A DNA stretch of 64,000 bases from Synechococcus sp. A18-25c (GTDB lineage Bacteria > Cyanobacteriota > Cyanobacteriia > PCC-6307 > Cyanobiaceae). Shown one piece after another: positions 43,836-53,537 of the stretch; the first letter of the stretch is position 1; each line of letters begins with the position of its first letter. The stretch spans positions 1,860,001 through 1,924,000 of the forward strand of contig NZ_CP047957.1 of the NCBI RefSeq assembly GCF_014280035.1, written 5' to 3'. The position numbers were made by a program, and so were the translations under genes. The notes under the pieces were generated by a model, which was given only the letters and a program-made list of their open reading frames with translations, was not told the DNA's origin and ran no database searches.

Positions 43836-44306
43836 GCTAACACCTGAAGACAACGTTGCTCTTGAATTCTTCCTGCGAGGACCAACTGAGCTTGTCTCAG
43901 CCGGACTCTCTCGTTGGCAAGAACCACCCGCAGACCCAACGCAGCGTTTAAGGTCAAAATCATCAAATGCTTCAAAAAGCTCCTTTTCATTGCCTCTCTG
44001 ACCAATGAACATTGGGCCAACACTTGGCGCAATCAACCACTGAGCGAGTTCAATGAATGTGCTTTTCAATCTGAAAAATCAAAAGCCGCAAGACCATAAA
44101 AAAAGTGAAGGAAGGAATCAGCATTGGGTCATTTCGTTTCCACATCACAACTAAGCATTGAGCGTTGCTTGAAATCCTCGGCAATTCCTTGATCTGCCTC
44201 AAAAAAACATCTGAGCCAGCACCATATGAGTCTCCACAATTGACCTCAAGACCACAACAGTTGCTCCAAAGAAAAGCTTTCCAGACATTCTCAATCAATC
44301 AGGTCA
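43836..44306. other. Gene-free stretch
   Basis: This 470-base A/T-rich gap contains no convincing gene. The longest frame, minus strand 44050-44298 (82 codons), has irregular composition and no family look, so I leave it out. Confidence 0.5.
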
Positions 44307-46838
44307 TCAAGCGCACTGACTTCTTTCGGCGCCTGGTATGACCGCCCAATCGGTGTGCGTCGCCCAGAGACCCCAGATCGCCATCGCCCGCAGGTAGTGG
44401 CAAGCCCGGAAGGTGTTCACCGCCGTGATTGCCTCCGGCGTGCGGAATTGCAAACCACCGCTATACACCTGCTCCACCACAGCTGAGCAGATCGCTTCAG
44501 CGGTTTGGCCTTCGCCCATCAGGCGGTAGTAGCTAGCGATGCCGAAGTTGATGCCTGTCCACACCTCCAAGGGATGGGTGCCATTGGGATCCAAAGGTGT
44601 GCCATCGCGGCGCAACCCATTGGCGACACCAAGCTTGCCGCCATCAAAGGCTTCAAAGCAGGCTTCCTTCACGGCTTTAAGCGTGCTGCGGCTGTTGGCT
44701 TCACTCACCACCGGCTCCAGCCCCAGCAGGCGGGCATAGAAGTCCCCGCACAGCTGATCGGCCATCACCACTGGCGTGCCACTTTCAGCATCGATGTCGT
44801 AGTACTCGCCGTTCCACAGCAACGTGTCGAAATTGCTGCGCGATTGCTCCAGCCAACCGCTGAATTGCCGCTGTTCAGCCGAGGTGTCGAGCCCGGTTTT
44901 GAGCTGCAGCGTCTGCCCGATCGCCAATGCCGCTTCCAACGCGGCGATCCACAACGCACCGCAGTAAGCACTCACTCCCTTTAACGGCCAGTCATCAAAG
45001 GTCTGATCCGGCGCACCGCCGTTATCGGGCAGGCCGTCATCGTTCACATCGAAGGTTTTGAGGTAACGCAAGGCCTCCACTGCGGAGGGCCAACACTCCG
45101 AGAGGAAACGCAGGTCTTGCCCACTGGGCGAGAGCTTGTAGGTGCGCCACACCTGAAGCACGTAATCGCTGCCCAGATCTTTCCAGAGATTGCAATCCTG
45201 ATAAGCCGTGTAATTGGTGGCATCCCAGGGCACTTCATTGGGAGCGCCCAGATCATGAGGCGTGGCGCCCTTCACCTTGCGGTCCGCTTCCACCCGGCCC
45301 TTTCCCTGGGTGAAATACCAGCCGATCGGACGCTGCGTGGCATCGGCAGCGGGAATCGCACGGGCAAAGCTGCGCAGCACGGCCTTGTCGAGCTCTGGCC
45401 ACAACTGCAGCAGGGCCAGGGAGCCATACAGGCGCACATCCAAACTTTCATACCAGGCGTAGTCGAGGCACTCGAGCACGCCGAAACGGCCGTGGGGATC
45501 CTCAGGCGACGCCGCACTCCACAGGCTGCCGCCGCTGCATAAGTCGTAGAGCTCGTTGAACAGCGCCATACGCAACGGCTCTGGCAGCTCCGTGCGCTGC
45601 AGCACCGGCTGCTGCCAAGCTTCGATCAGCTCACGCCACCTCTTCCAATCGCGCAGGGCTTCAGCGGCAATCGCCGCGGCCTGATCACCGCCGGTGCCGA
45701 AGAAATCGGTGTAGCGGCGGAGGGCCTGACTGCCGGTGGCAAAAGCCGTCACCGGCAGATCCCAGCTGATCACGACAGGGATCTCGATGCTCTGGCCCGG
45801 CTCGAGATGGCATTGCACTGTCAGCGCCGCACTGAGCGGATCATCGGCCCCACTCCGCCGATCGTTGTTGCTCTCTGGAATCGAGCCATCGGCGCTGAAG
45901 CTGCTCCAGAGCTCACTGCCATCGCCGGCGGGATTCCAACGGCTGCAGCGCTGAATGGTCATGCCTGGCTGATCGTTGGTGGCAATGCACCACTGGCCTT
46001 CACCCTCAGCGACAGGATTGGAGACAGGACCCTCCAAGACGACACCTTTGAGGTTGCCATCGTCAATCCAGCGGTTGCGTTGCCCGTTGGTTTTGCCAAT
46101 CGCCGGGGCGTAGTTGTGCTCTGGGCTGCCGTCGTCACGGAAGTGCACCTCGGCGGAGGAATCGGTGTTGGTGAACCAGCCGGTGGTGTTGCGCCAGCTG
46201 AGCAGCAGCGACAGATCCAGGGGCTTGGTGGTGGGGTTGCGCAGGGTCCACACGAACACCGCTACCGGATAGCTAGTGCGCTGGTAATCGCCCGGCAGAA
46301 TCGGACTGAAGGCCTCGCAACGCACCTCGGCGTCATACACGCCCTCATAGTTCGTCCAGCTCAGCGGATAACGGGCGGCATAAGTGCCGGTGCTGTGCTC
46401 CGCCGTACTGGCGGGATACCAGTCCCAGGCCTGGAGTGGTTCACCGCTCTTAGGGCGTGAGGCATCCCCATCAGGCTTCACCGCCAAGGCATGGGCGCGC
46501 TTGCTGCTGCCGTTGCTCTCAAACAGAGCAAACTGACAGTCGGGCATCACCCCGAACCAGTGCTCGCCGCCATCCAAGTGCCAGAGGTTGACGTTGCCAT
46601 CCGGCGCCCGACCGATGCAGCCTGCTCCGAAGCCCCCCAAGGGCATGCCGTGATTGGGGCCATCGTCGAGATTGCTGGCATAGCGCACCGTATAGGGCTG
46701 CTCCCAGCCCAATCCGAAGGGCTGGCTCCAGCTGGCCTGCGGGGGCTGCCACGCCGTTGTCTTGCCTTGACGACCGAGCAAAGACGTCAGAGCGGAGAAA
46801 CCGAGCGGAGCCATGCCCAAGGCCGAAAGTCGCCCCAC
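44307..46838 (-). CDS. GH116 beta-glucosidase / glucosylceramidase-like protein
   Basis: This 843-residue protein belongs to the non-lysosomal glucosylceramidase (GBA2) family, GH116. The N-terminal beta domain starts around LGGFGAGCIGRAPDGNVNLW. The (alpha/alpha)6 barrel carries the nucleophile Glu464 in AWYESLDVRLYGS and the acid/base Asp (615 or 616) in PDQTFDDWPLKGVSAYCG. Spacing agrees with the characterised bacterial member. The substrate might be glucosylglycerol, a sterol or lipid glucoside, or an oligosaccharide; the sequence does not decide. No signal peptide is obvious, although the first 25 residues are weakly hydrophobic. Confidence 0.9.
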   Translation of the reverse strand: MGRLSALGMAPLGFSALTSLLGRQGKTTAWQPPQASWSQPFGLGWEQPYTVRYASNLDDGPNHGMPLGGFGAGCIGRAPDGNVNLWHLDGGEHWFGVMPDCQFALFESNGSSKRAHALAVKPDGDASRPKSGEPLQAWDWYPASTAEHSTGTYAARYPLSWTNYEGVYDAEVRCEAFSPILPGDYQRTSYPVAVFVWTLRNPTTKPLDLSLLLSWRNTTGWFTNTDSSAEVHFRDDGSPEHNYAPAIGKTNGQRNRWIDDGNLKGVVLEGPVSNPVAEGEGQWCIATNDQPGMTIQRCSRWNPAGDGSELWSSFSADGSIPESNNDRRSGADDPLSAALTVQCHLEPGQSIEIPVVISWDLPVTAFATGSQALRRYTDFFGTGGDQAAAIAAEALRDWKRWRELIEAWQQPVLQRTELPEPLRMALFNELYDLCSGGSLWSAASPEDPHGRFGVLECLDYAWYESLDVRLYGSLALLQLWPELDKAVLRSFARAIPAADATQRPIGWYFTQGKGRVEADRKVKGATPHDLGAPNEVPWDATNYTAYQDCNLWKDLGSDYVLQVWRTYKLSPSGQDLRFLSECWPSAVEALRYLKTFDVNDDGLPDNGGAPDQTFDDWPLKGVSAYCGALWIAALEAALAIGQTLQLKTGLDTSAEQRQFSGWLEQSRSNFDTLLWNGEYYDIDAESGTPVVMADQLCGDFYARLLGLEPVVSEANSRSTLKAVKEACFEAFDGGKLGVANGLRRDGTPLDPNGTHPLEVWTGINFGIASYYRLMGEGQTAEAICSAVVEQVYSGGLQFRTPEAITAVNTFRACHYLRAMAIWGLWATHTDWAVIPGAERSQCA

Positions 46839-46924
46839 ACTGGCAGACCTGGCGGGACTGGCCAGGGGCCGTCTACCAGCCGTTCAGCAGACCCCCGCAG
46901 TCATCTGGATGCCACCCATCCAGC

Positions 46925-47194
46925 TCACACCTCATGCAAGCCGCCAGCTTCGCTGTCGAGCAATGCATCGAGGGTGACGGCGGTGCGCACCATCGCCTGA
47001 TAGCGGTGCAGCACGCGCCGATTCCGATCCAGCCAGCGCGCAGCGTCAGCGGGGCCTTCATTGGAGGCTGCACCGGTCAAACCGACGGGGCCCTCGGCAT
47101 CCATCAACTCCAGATCGTCCTCCCGGGCGATCAAGGCCAGCAACAGCTCATGCAGCCGTTGACGGCGCACCGCCGATGACTCAGTCCCAGGCAT
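46925..47194 (-). CDS. Small helical hypothetical protein
   Basis: The 89-residue product begins MPGTESSAVRRQRLHELLLA and is helical and charged, with DAARWLDRNRRVLHRYQAMV and TVTLDALLDSE-like segments. I chose the ATG at 47194, which overlaps the stop region of the upstream exported protein gene by 14 nt and so looks translationally coupled. The open frame extends much further upstream but lies inside that gene. No family is recognised. Confidence 0.6.
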   Translation of the reverse strand: MPGTESSAVRRQRLHELLLALIAREDDLELMDAEGPVGLTGAASNEGPADAARWLDRNRRVLHRYQAMVRTAVTLDALLDSEAGGLHEV

Positions 47195-47462
47195 TGCCGC
47201 ATTTGTTGCGTACGTAATCTTCCCGCAGCTCACGGAAATCGCGCGACTGTCGCGACAGCTGAGCGCTAGCAGCATCTGCCTGTTCCCGGTTCTCGCCCGT
47301 TTCCTGCGATGCCGCAATGAACATCCGATTGCGGGCCATCGAGGCGCCGATGGAGTTCATCATTCGTGTGATCAGGCTGCAGTCCTCGAAAGCCTCCACT
47401 GAGGGCGAGGCCCCCACCAACAGCAGCAACACAGCGAGGCAAGAGCGAACCACAGCAGCCAT
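47181..47462 (-). CDS. Exported hypothetical protein
   Basis: The 93-residue product has a signal peptide (MAAVVRSCLAVLLLLVGASP, cut after VEA). The mature part is helical and polar, with FEDCSLITRMMNSIGASMAR and RDFRELREDYVRNKCGNAWD; two Cys near the ends could pair. It should act in the periplasm. It is followed, with overlap, by the 89-residue gene. No family is recognised. Confidence 0.62.
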   Translation of the reverse strand: MAAVVRSCLAVLLLLVGASPSVEAFEDCSLITRMMNSIGASMARNRMFIAASQETGENREQADAASAQLSRQSRDFRELREDYVRNKCGNAWD

Positions 47463-47509
47463 CCGGAGTGCAGCGTCAACGTACTGCCTGTGCTGGCCAC
47501 TAAATCCAT

Positions 47510-47695
47510 TCAGGCAGAGATGCGGTCAAAACGCGCATTGATGGGCATGGTGACGCAATGGAGCCACAGCACTTTGGCTTTCGCAGCCAAGGCCACTTCG
47601 CCAAGGCCAATCAACAGCTGTTCGCTGAAAGCCCCATTACGACGCTGAGCCAAGCCTTGAGCCAACGCGCTCTGCGACAAAAGCGTACGCAGCAC
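47510..47695 (-). CDS. Small hypothetical protein
   Basis: The 61-residue product (GTG start) reads LRTLLSQSALAQGLAQRRNG, then FSEQLLIGLGEVALAAKAKV and LWLHCVTMPINARFD. It looks like a folded soluble domain rather than a random frame. It is divergent from the BASS transporter with only 11 nt between starts. No family is recognised. Confidence 0.4.
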   Translation of the reverse strand: MLRTLLSQSALAQGLAQRRNGAFSEQLLIGLGEVALAAKAKVLWLHCVTMPINARFDRISA

Positions 47696-47706
47696 AGGCC
47701 CGATTG

Positions 47707-48576
47707 ATGTCGACCTTGATTTCGGTGGCCCTCTTTCTTGTCATGGTGGCGTTGGGGCTGCATCCACCGGCCATGCCGTTCGGTCGGCTGAAGCACAGAC
47801 CCGCTTGGCTGCTTCAGGTGTTGCTCACCACCTGTTTTGGCATCCCCGTTGCAGCCCTGCTGTTGCTGCGCTCACCGCTCGGCCAGGGCCTCTCGCCTGC
47901 CATGGCGACGGCCTTGATGGTGATGGCAATTTGCCCCAGTGCTCCGCTGATTAGCTTGAAAAGTCGCCAGGTGATTGGGAATCCGGCGTTGGCCACCAGG
48001 CTTCAGTTGTGCTCATCGTGCGCCGCAATCCTCAGCGTGCCGATCTGGATCCACCAGCTGCCGATCGACGCAGCCGAGACCGTCTGGAGCATCTCCGCCA
48101 AAGACGTAGCCGCCCAGGTCTTCAGCGCTCAAGTAGTTCCGTTGCTGGTGGGGATGAGCTTGCGCCAATGGTGCAGCGATTGGGCCGAACGCTGGAATCC
48201 CATCGTGCAGAAAACCGCTTCCACCCTGCTGCTGTTGCTGTTAGCCGTGGTGTTGATTGCAGCGTTGCCCAAGGTGTCGCTGACACTCATTGCCGACCTG
48301 CGCGGAGCCTTTCTGATGCTGCTGCTCACGTTGATTGCTCTACTCCTTGGCTTTGCAGTCGCCGGCAGAGACCGAGCGGAACGAAGCACGATTCCGCTCG
48401 TGATGGCCATGCGCAATCCAGGGTTAGCGCTGCTCTTGGTGCAACGGATGGCACCAGAAGCAAGCGAACTCAAGGCGGCCATAGTGGGCTACGTCTTAAT
48501 GACGGCGATCGGCATGACTCCCTTCCTCCACTGGCGCAAGCGCCTGGCCGGTCCAGTCCATGACGTCAGCCAGTGA
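47707..48576 (+). CDS. BASS-family (bile acid:sodium symporter-like) transporter
   Basis: This protein of about 289 residues has nine or ten membrane helices. Family-like features are the short N-terminus, ALMVMAICPSAPLISLKSRQ (the crossover helix region with Pro), and LVMAMRNPGLALLLVQRMAP, matching the second crossover motif. Known cyanobacterial relatives carry bicarbonate, pyruvate or other organic anions with sodium; the substrate here cannot be told. Its 3' end faces the sulfatase gene, with a terminator between them. Confidence 0.78.
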   Translation: MSTLISVALFLVMVALGLHPPAMPFGRLKHRPAWLLQVLLTTCFGIPVAALLLLRSPLGQGLSPAMATALMVMAICPSAPLISLKSRQVIGNPALATRLQLCSSCAAILSVPIWIHQLPIDAAETVWSISAKDVAAQVFSAQVVPLLVGMSLRQWCSDWAERWNPIVQKTASTLLLLLLAVVLIAALPKVSLTLIADLRGAFLMLLLTLIALLLGFAVAGRDRAERSTIPLVMAMRNPGLALLLVQRMAPEASELKAAIVGYVLMTAIGMTPFLHWRKRLAGPVHDVSQ

Positions 48577-48587
48577 AAGCCAACCAA

Positions 48588-48621
48588 CAAAAAGGGGATG
48601 ACTCCATCCTGGAGTCACCCC
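48588..48621 (-). terminator. Terminator for the sulfatase gene
   Basis: GGGGTGACTCC and GGAGTCATCCCC pair (one bulge) around a short loop. On the minus strand the stem is followed by TTTTTG. It ends the minus-strand sulfatase transcript and lies just past the BASS gene stop. Confidence 0.75.
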
Positions 48622-48649
48622 GCTGGAGGGAGTCAATCACTCCGAGCCA

Positions 48650-51070
48650 TCACTGCTGGGCGACATCGGTGGCTTTGGGATAAATCTGAATTGTCACCTT
48701 GTCGATCTGACCGCCATAGGCGCTGTAACGGCGAGGGCCAATGGTTCTCACCGTGACCGCCGAGCCACGATCAAGGCCAACATCAGCACCTTCATCAATG
48801 GAGAAACGCGAAGCAATCGTGTTCTCCATACGGCCTTCAGCGACCACCTCACCATTCAATTTCAGCCGAACGTCAGCGCCCTTGCCGACGCCACCGCCGT
48901 CGTAGTCGAGCTCAAAGCGAATCTCGGATTTGCCAGCAGGCAACGGCTGGTTGCTGGTGAATGTGAACAGCTCTCCCATGTAGTTGTAAGTGTAGGAGGG
49001 CTTGTTGTTTTCAACATAAAGCGACCAACCACCAAATCGACCGCCCTGAGAGAAGATCACACCATCTTCTTCGCCCCCTTTCACATCCACATAGGCCGTC
49101 ACACTGTTCGAGACGTTCTTTACATTGATGATCGAATCTTCGACCATATTCCAGGCGTAGGGATACAAATCCATGGACGTCCGATCCCCCAGCAGGGTCG
49201 GTCGACCAGCGACGGATGGCACCAGCCGCTCAAGCAAACGATCATCCAGGGGCAACACCTGATTTTCAATCGCCTCTTCCATGAACTTCGCCTTCATGGC
49301 CTCCAAGCGATCGGGATATTGAGCCGCTAAATCGTTGGAGAGGCTGAAATCAACTGTGGTGTCATACAGCTGCCAACCATCATCGGCCTCGACCGTATTC
49401 ATTCGGTTGGGTGCTTCCCATGGGTACATCACCGTGGTGCGCGCCATCCAACCGTTGTGATAGATGCCGCGGTTGCCAATGATCTCGAAATACTGCGTGC
49501 TGTGCCGTTCTTCAGCGCCTGGGTTATCGAATGTGTAAATCAGGCTGGTTCCCTGCATGGGAATCTGCGGGATGCCATTGATCATGGTGGGCATCGGTAG
49601 ATTGGCCGCCTCAAGAATCGTGGGGGCCACATCATTCACATGCGAGAACTGTGAACGAATACCGCCACCTTGCCTGATGCGCTCAGGCCAGTGAATCACT
49701 GTTCCATTGCGTGTTCCACCGAAATCACCGGCCACCTGTTTGGAGAGAGCAAACGGTGAATTGAAGGCGATCGCCCAGCCGAGGTGATACATGGGATAGG
49801 TGGTCGGCCCACCCCATTCATCCAACTTTGCCTCCTGTTCATCCGGCGTTTCTTCAACACCATTGAGGTAATGATTCCAATTCCAATGGCCGCTCATGTC
49901 GCCCTCAACACTGGCACCGTTGTCACCTGTGACATAAATCACCAAGGTGTTATCCAGCTCACCGAGATCATCGATGGCTTGGATTAATCGACCTGCTTGG
50001 TGATCGGAGTGCTCGGTAAAGGCTGCAAACACTTCTGCCTGACGGGCATAGATTCGCTGTTGCTGCGGCGTCAGACTGTCCCATTTGGGAACACTCGCGG
50101 GCGCTTGCGCCATCTGAGTGCCCGGAGGAACAACTCCTGCCTTGATCTGGTTCTCAAGATTACGTGCCCGCAGAACATCCCAGCCCTCATCAAACTTGCC
50201 TCGGTATTTAGCAATCCATTCTTGACCCACATGGTGCGGAGAATGGGCACCGGCTGAGGAGTAATAGATGAAAAAGGGCTTATCTGGCTTGATGGCCTTT
50301 TGTTGACGAACCCAGCCGATCGCCTGATCGGTCATGTCTTCAGTGAAGTGATACCGATCTTTCTGCGGTGCATCCACAACGGTGACACCATCATGGATTG
50401 TGGGCTCCCACATGTTGTCTTCCGCACCCACGAATCCGTAGAACTTCTCGAATCCCTGGCGCGTTGGCCAACGGGTCTGAGGGCCAGCAGCCGTGGTTTC
50501 ACGACCCGGGGTTTCGTGCCACTTGCCAAAGGCCGCTGTGTTGTAGCCGTTGAGTCTGAGGATTTCCGCAACCGGCACGGCGTAATCCGGCACAACGGTG
50601 GAATTGCCCGCATAACCAGTGGCAATCTCTGGAATTGAACCGGTGTTGACCTTGTGATGATTCCGTCCGGACTTCAACGCTGCTCGCGTAGGCGCACAAA
50701 GAGCCGTGGTGTGGAAACGGTTGTAGCGCAGGCCATTCTGGGCGAGCTTTTCAGCGGTAGGCATGTTCACCACCCCGCCAAAAGCGGATGGTGCTGCATA
50801 GCCGACGTCATCGAGAAGAATGATCACCACGTTGGGAGCACCAGCGGGTGCCGTTACCTCCCACTGCGGGGGCATCGGCACCTCGGAGGGGAGCACCTTG
50901 GTGACCTTTTCAGGCCTTGGCTCTGCAATGGGAAGTGTCGTCCGGTCAAATTCACGTGCCTGGGCTTGACCTTGCGTCATGTCGACGATCGACACACTGG
51001 TCGCCAGCAACAAGCCACCACCCACGACCATCCGGCGGAGCAGGTGAGACGTTTTGATCAGACTCGACAT
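48650..51070 (-). CDS. Exported type I sulfatase (arylsulfatase)
   Basis: The 806-residue enzyme has a signal peptide (LRRMVVGGGLLLATSVSIVD) and a metal site D87-D88 in VVIILLDDVG. The sulfatase signature CAPTRAALKSGR has C125, which must be converted to formylglycine. Further metal/catalytic parts are FGKWHETPG, PFFIYYSSAGAHSPHH and VTGDNGASVEG. About 200 C-terminal residues form an extra beta-rich domain. It releases sulfate from organic sulfate esters. The matching activating enzyme is encoded just upstream on the same strand. Confidence 0.95.
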   Translation of the reverse strand: MSSLIKTSHLLRRMVVGGGLLLATSVSIVDMTQGQAQAREFDRTTLPIAEPRPEKVTKVLPSEVPMPPQWEVTAPAGAPNVVIILLDDVGYAAPSAFGGVVNMPTAEKLAQNGLRYNRFHTTALCAPTRAALKSGRNHHKVNTGSIPEIATGYAGNSTVVPDYAVPVAEILRLNGYNTAAFGKWHETPGRETTAAGPQTRWPTRQGFEKFYGFVGAEDNMWEPTIHDGVTVVDAPQKDRYHFTEDMTDQAIGWVRQQKAIKPDKPFFIYYSSAGAHSPHHVGQEWIAKYRGKFDEGWDVLRARNLENQIKAGVVPPGTQMAQAPASVPKWDSLTPQQQRIYARQAEVFAAFTEHSDHQAGRLIQAIDDLGELDNTLVIYVTGDNGASVEGDMSGHWNWNHYLNGVEETPDEQEAKLDEWGGPTTYPMYHLGWAIAFNSPFALSKQVAGDFGGTRNGTVIHWPERIRQGGGIRSQFSHVNDVAPTILEAANLPMPTMINGIPQIPMQGTSLIYTFDNPGAEERHSTQYFEIIGNRGIYHNGWMARTTVMYPWEAPNRMNTVEADDGWQLYDTTVDFSLSNDLAAQYPDRLEAMKAKFMEEAIENQVLPLDDRLLERLVPSVAGRPTLLGDRTSMDLYPYAWNMVEDSIINVKNVSNSVTAYVDVKGGEEDGVIFSQGGRFGGWSLYVENNKPSYTYNYMGELFTFTSNQPLPAGKSEIRFELDYDGGGVGKGADVRLKLNGEVVAEGRMENTIASRFSIDEGADVGLDRGSAVTVRTIGPRRYSAYGGQIDKVTIQIYPKATDVAQQ

Positions 51071-51393
51071 GGCAGACGTTGGAGAGGCAACGAGGCCTTG
51101 GAACTTCTCCTTGCATAGCCATGGGTTGACGTTAATGGAGTGAACATCAACAAATAACGCACCATTCGGATCAGCACCAATGGTTCTTGTCGATCAATCA
51201 CACACCAGCACCACAAAGAAGCCGTGTCCACGATCCACGCAACGGGGAGTGTTCATACATCAAGATTTCTCATCTGTGCCTCTGCTCGCTCGAAGAGCTA
51301 GGGCGGTTTGTGTTGGCCTAGTGGCGTGGACTGCCGCAGACCTCCAACTTGCGCTGAACGTATTGACGATGGTTTGATCAACGACAACCGCAA
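51071..51393. other. Spacer between sulfatase and its activating enzyme
   Basis: No gene is visible in these 323 bases. The space is long enough to hold a separate promoter for the sulfatase. I see no clear terminator. Confidence 0.45.
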
Positions 51394-52242
51394 TCACACT
51401 GAATCCGATATACAGCGAAATCCCATGTGGCAGGTGGCGGTGTCCGTCGTCTGTCCCATCAGTGCAGCTGGTCGGAAGCGGTGGCAGTAGTTGTCCGCAC
51501 ACAGGAATGACCCGCCCTTGATAATCCGTCGTTCCTGTTCACCTTTGGGAACCGGGAACAGCGTCGACGTCCATTCCCAGACGTTTCCACACATGTCGAC
51601 CAAGCCGTAGCCATTGGCAGGGAAACTGCCGACAGGCGAGGTCCATAACCAGCCATCGATCTGCTCATTCCTCCAAGGGAATGGCCCTTGCCAGACATTG
51701 GCCATCCACTGGCCATCTGGTGTCATTTCAGAACCCCAGGCGTAGTCTTGCTCCACCAAACCACCACGGGCTGCCACTTCCCATTCATCAGCCGTTGGCA
51801 GACGTTTCCCCGCCCACTCGGCATAGGCCACAGCATCCTCATAGGCAAGATGCACCACCGGATGCTCCATGCGGTCGTCGATGCTGGTGGACGGTCCCTG
51901 GGGATGACGCCAATCCGCTCCTTCCACCAAGGCCCACCACGACAATGGCTGGCTGCGATCCACGTTGGCCGGCGGTGGAATGAACACCGCCGATTCAGGG
52001 CATTGCTCTTCGGGGGGCAGGTTGGGATACAACACAGGATCAGGTGGCTTTTCAGACACCGTCAAGTAGCCGGTGTCTGAAACGAAGCGGGCGAATTCGG
52101 CATTGGTGACCGGTGCCACATCGATCGCAAACGCCTCCACATGAATGGTGCGCACAGGCGATTCTTCGGGATAGAACGACTCCGAACCGACGCGATAGTC
52201 GCCAGCAGGAATCACCACCATCGGAGCACGTTGATCACTCAT
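51394..52242 (-). CDS. Formylglycine-generating enzyme family protein
   Basis: This 282-residue protein of the SUMF1/FGE family oxidises the sulfatase active-site Cys to formylglycine. Family features: MVVIPAGDYRVGS, EVTNAEF-like PVTNAEFARFV, EHPVVHLAYEDAVAYAEWAG, KRLPTADEWEVAARGG and DMCGNVWEW. The copper-binding catalytic pair is present as C248 and C253 in GGSFLCADNYCHRFRPAA, so it should be a true FGE and not just a fold relative. The match with the neighbouring sulfatase is strong functional evidence. Confidence 0.93.
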   Translation of the reverse strand: MSDQRAPMVVIPAGDYRVGSESFYPEESPVRTIHVEAFAIDVAPVTNAEFARFVSDTGYLTVSEKPPDPVLYPNLPPEEQCPESAVFIPPPANVDRSQPLSWWALVEGADWRHPQGPSTSIDDRMEHPVVHLAYEDAVAYAEWAGKRLPTADEWEVAARGGLVEQDYAWGSEMTPDGQWMANVWQGPFPWRNEQIDGWLWTSPVGSFPANGYGLVDMCGNVWEWTSTLFPVPKGEQERRIIKGGSFLCADNYCHRFRPAALMGQTTDTATCHMGFRCISDSV

Positions 52243-52352
52243 GGCCGACCCAGGATGAAGCAGAGATGATGATCGAAAAACGTCGACCGCATTGACCGGT
52301 TCAAGGGTTGAACGCCATCAAACAGCGAGTTAATGCAATCAGCGAAGCAGCA

Positions 52353-53402
52353 TCAGCTGCCCGTGGGGAACAGGAACTGAACCTGTGCGCGGAAAGTCCA
52401 ATCGCCGATGAGCGTCTGACCCAGCACTTCAGGTTTCACAGCGTTGTAATAGGCACTAAGAGACGCATTAACGGGCTGCGTCCCCAACTTGAACACACGA
52501 CCCACACCGAGGCCAATCGGAACCGTCCAGCCCTTGCTGTCTTCTGAGGTCCAGTCCGCCGTAATGATCGGGGAACTGGTGAGATACCAACCCTTGGGCA
52601 GGTTGTAGTTGAGGAATGGCTGAATCAACATCTTGTTGACATCACGCTTGCCTTCACCGGCAAACGACCAGATGTTGTTAATCAGACCTCCCGCCACGAT
52701 CGGGCCCTTGGTGTAAACCAGAACACCGGCGGGGCCGGCACTCCAACGTTGGGAACTTAGGCGGCTATCGGTTGCGGTTGGCATCACCAGGGTGGGGCCA
52801 ACACCCACGGTGAAATTGCCCTTCAAAGTGGGCACGAAGAACACCGAGGGATTGATATCACCAATCGCCTGAATCGAGGTTCCACGTGCCCAAGGCTGGG
52901 AGATGAAGGGAACGATCGTGCGCGTTACTAAGGTGAGGCCATCATTCACCTTGAAGGGGACCACCGGCTGAACGTTCACCACGTTCTGGGTTTGATTCGC
53001 CTTGAAGTTGGTGGAGATTGGTGGATCGTTTGGATTCGGCGACGGAAGCGTGACGTTCGGTGCCCATTGGGTGTTAGGCGTCGAATTCCACTGAATCGGA
53101 ACACTGATCAGGCTGGCTATCGGATTCTGGGCCGCCTGCGCCAGAGAATCGTTCTCCTGCGCAGGGGATTCGTCAGGGGCAGCGGCGACGGGTGGATTGC
53201 CTGTGCCTGAAGGCTGCTCAACATCCGGGGCCTGAGCCAGCTTTAGCTCAGCAAGCTCCAGGGGAGTGAAATCAAAATCAGCCGGGTTGGCGACCAGAGT
53301 TTGGGGTTGGCCCTGCGCTGCGACTGAGGTGGGAACCAACAGGGCAGCAAGACCGAAAAGCCAGGAGACGTTGCGAGTCATGCGCAGACGGAACAGCATC
53401 AA
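52353..53402 (-). CDS. Outer-membrane beta-barrel protein (neuromedin-U-like annotation class)
   Basis: The 349-residue product has a signal peptide (VSWLFGLAALLVPTSVAAQG), a Pro/Gln/Asn-rich linker to about residue 100, and then alternating strands (TLVTRTIVPFISQPWARGTS, NFTVGVGPTLVMPTATDSR, FRAQVQFLFPTGS). This fits an outer-membrane barrel. The start may be the ATG at 53402 or at 53381. It is the first of three minus-strand genes ending in the sulfatase, so it may admit the sulfated substrate. That role is inference. Confidence 0.72.
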   Translation of the reverse strand: MMLFRLRMTRNVSWLFGLAALLVPTSVAAQGQPQTLVANPADFDFTPLELAELKLAQAPDVEQPSGTGNPPVAAAPDESPAQENDSLAQAAQNPIASLISVPIQWNSTPNTQWAPNVTLPSPNPNDPPISTNFKANQTQNVVNVQPVVPFKVNDGLTLVTRTIVPFISQPWARGTSIQAIGDINPSVFFVPTLKGNFTVGVGPTLVMPTATDSRLSSQRWSAGPAGVLVYTKGPIVAGGLINNIWSFAGEGKRDVNKMLIQPFLNYNLPKGWYLTSSPIITADWTSEDSKGWTVPIGLGVGRVFKLGTQPVNASLSAYYNAVKPEVLGQTLIGDWTFRAQVQFLFPTGS

Positions 53403-53537
53403 TCAAGCTTCAGCAATGGGCGTTGTCTAAAGGTTGATTTACCAGGGACCAATGCTTGCCGCAACAATTCCGTACGGTCGGGACCAGCTTGAAAAGCAGA
53501 GATTCCCTGCCGCCCCTACGGTTCGCGCAATGGATTG

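Noticed and set aside
44050-44298. Minus-strand 82-codon frame
   Set aside because: It sits in an A/T-rich gap, where long open frames arise less often by chance, but its composition is irregular and no start signal or domain is visible; not enough support.
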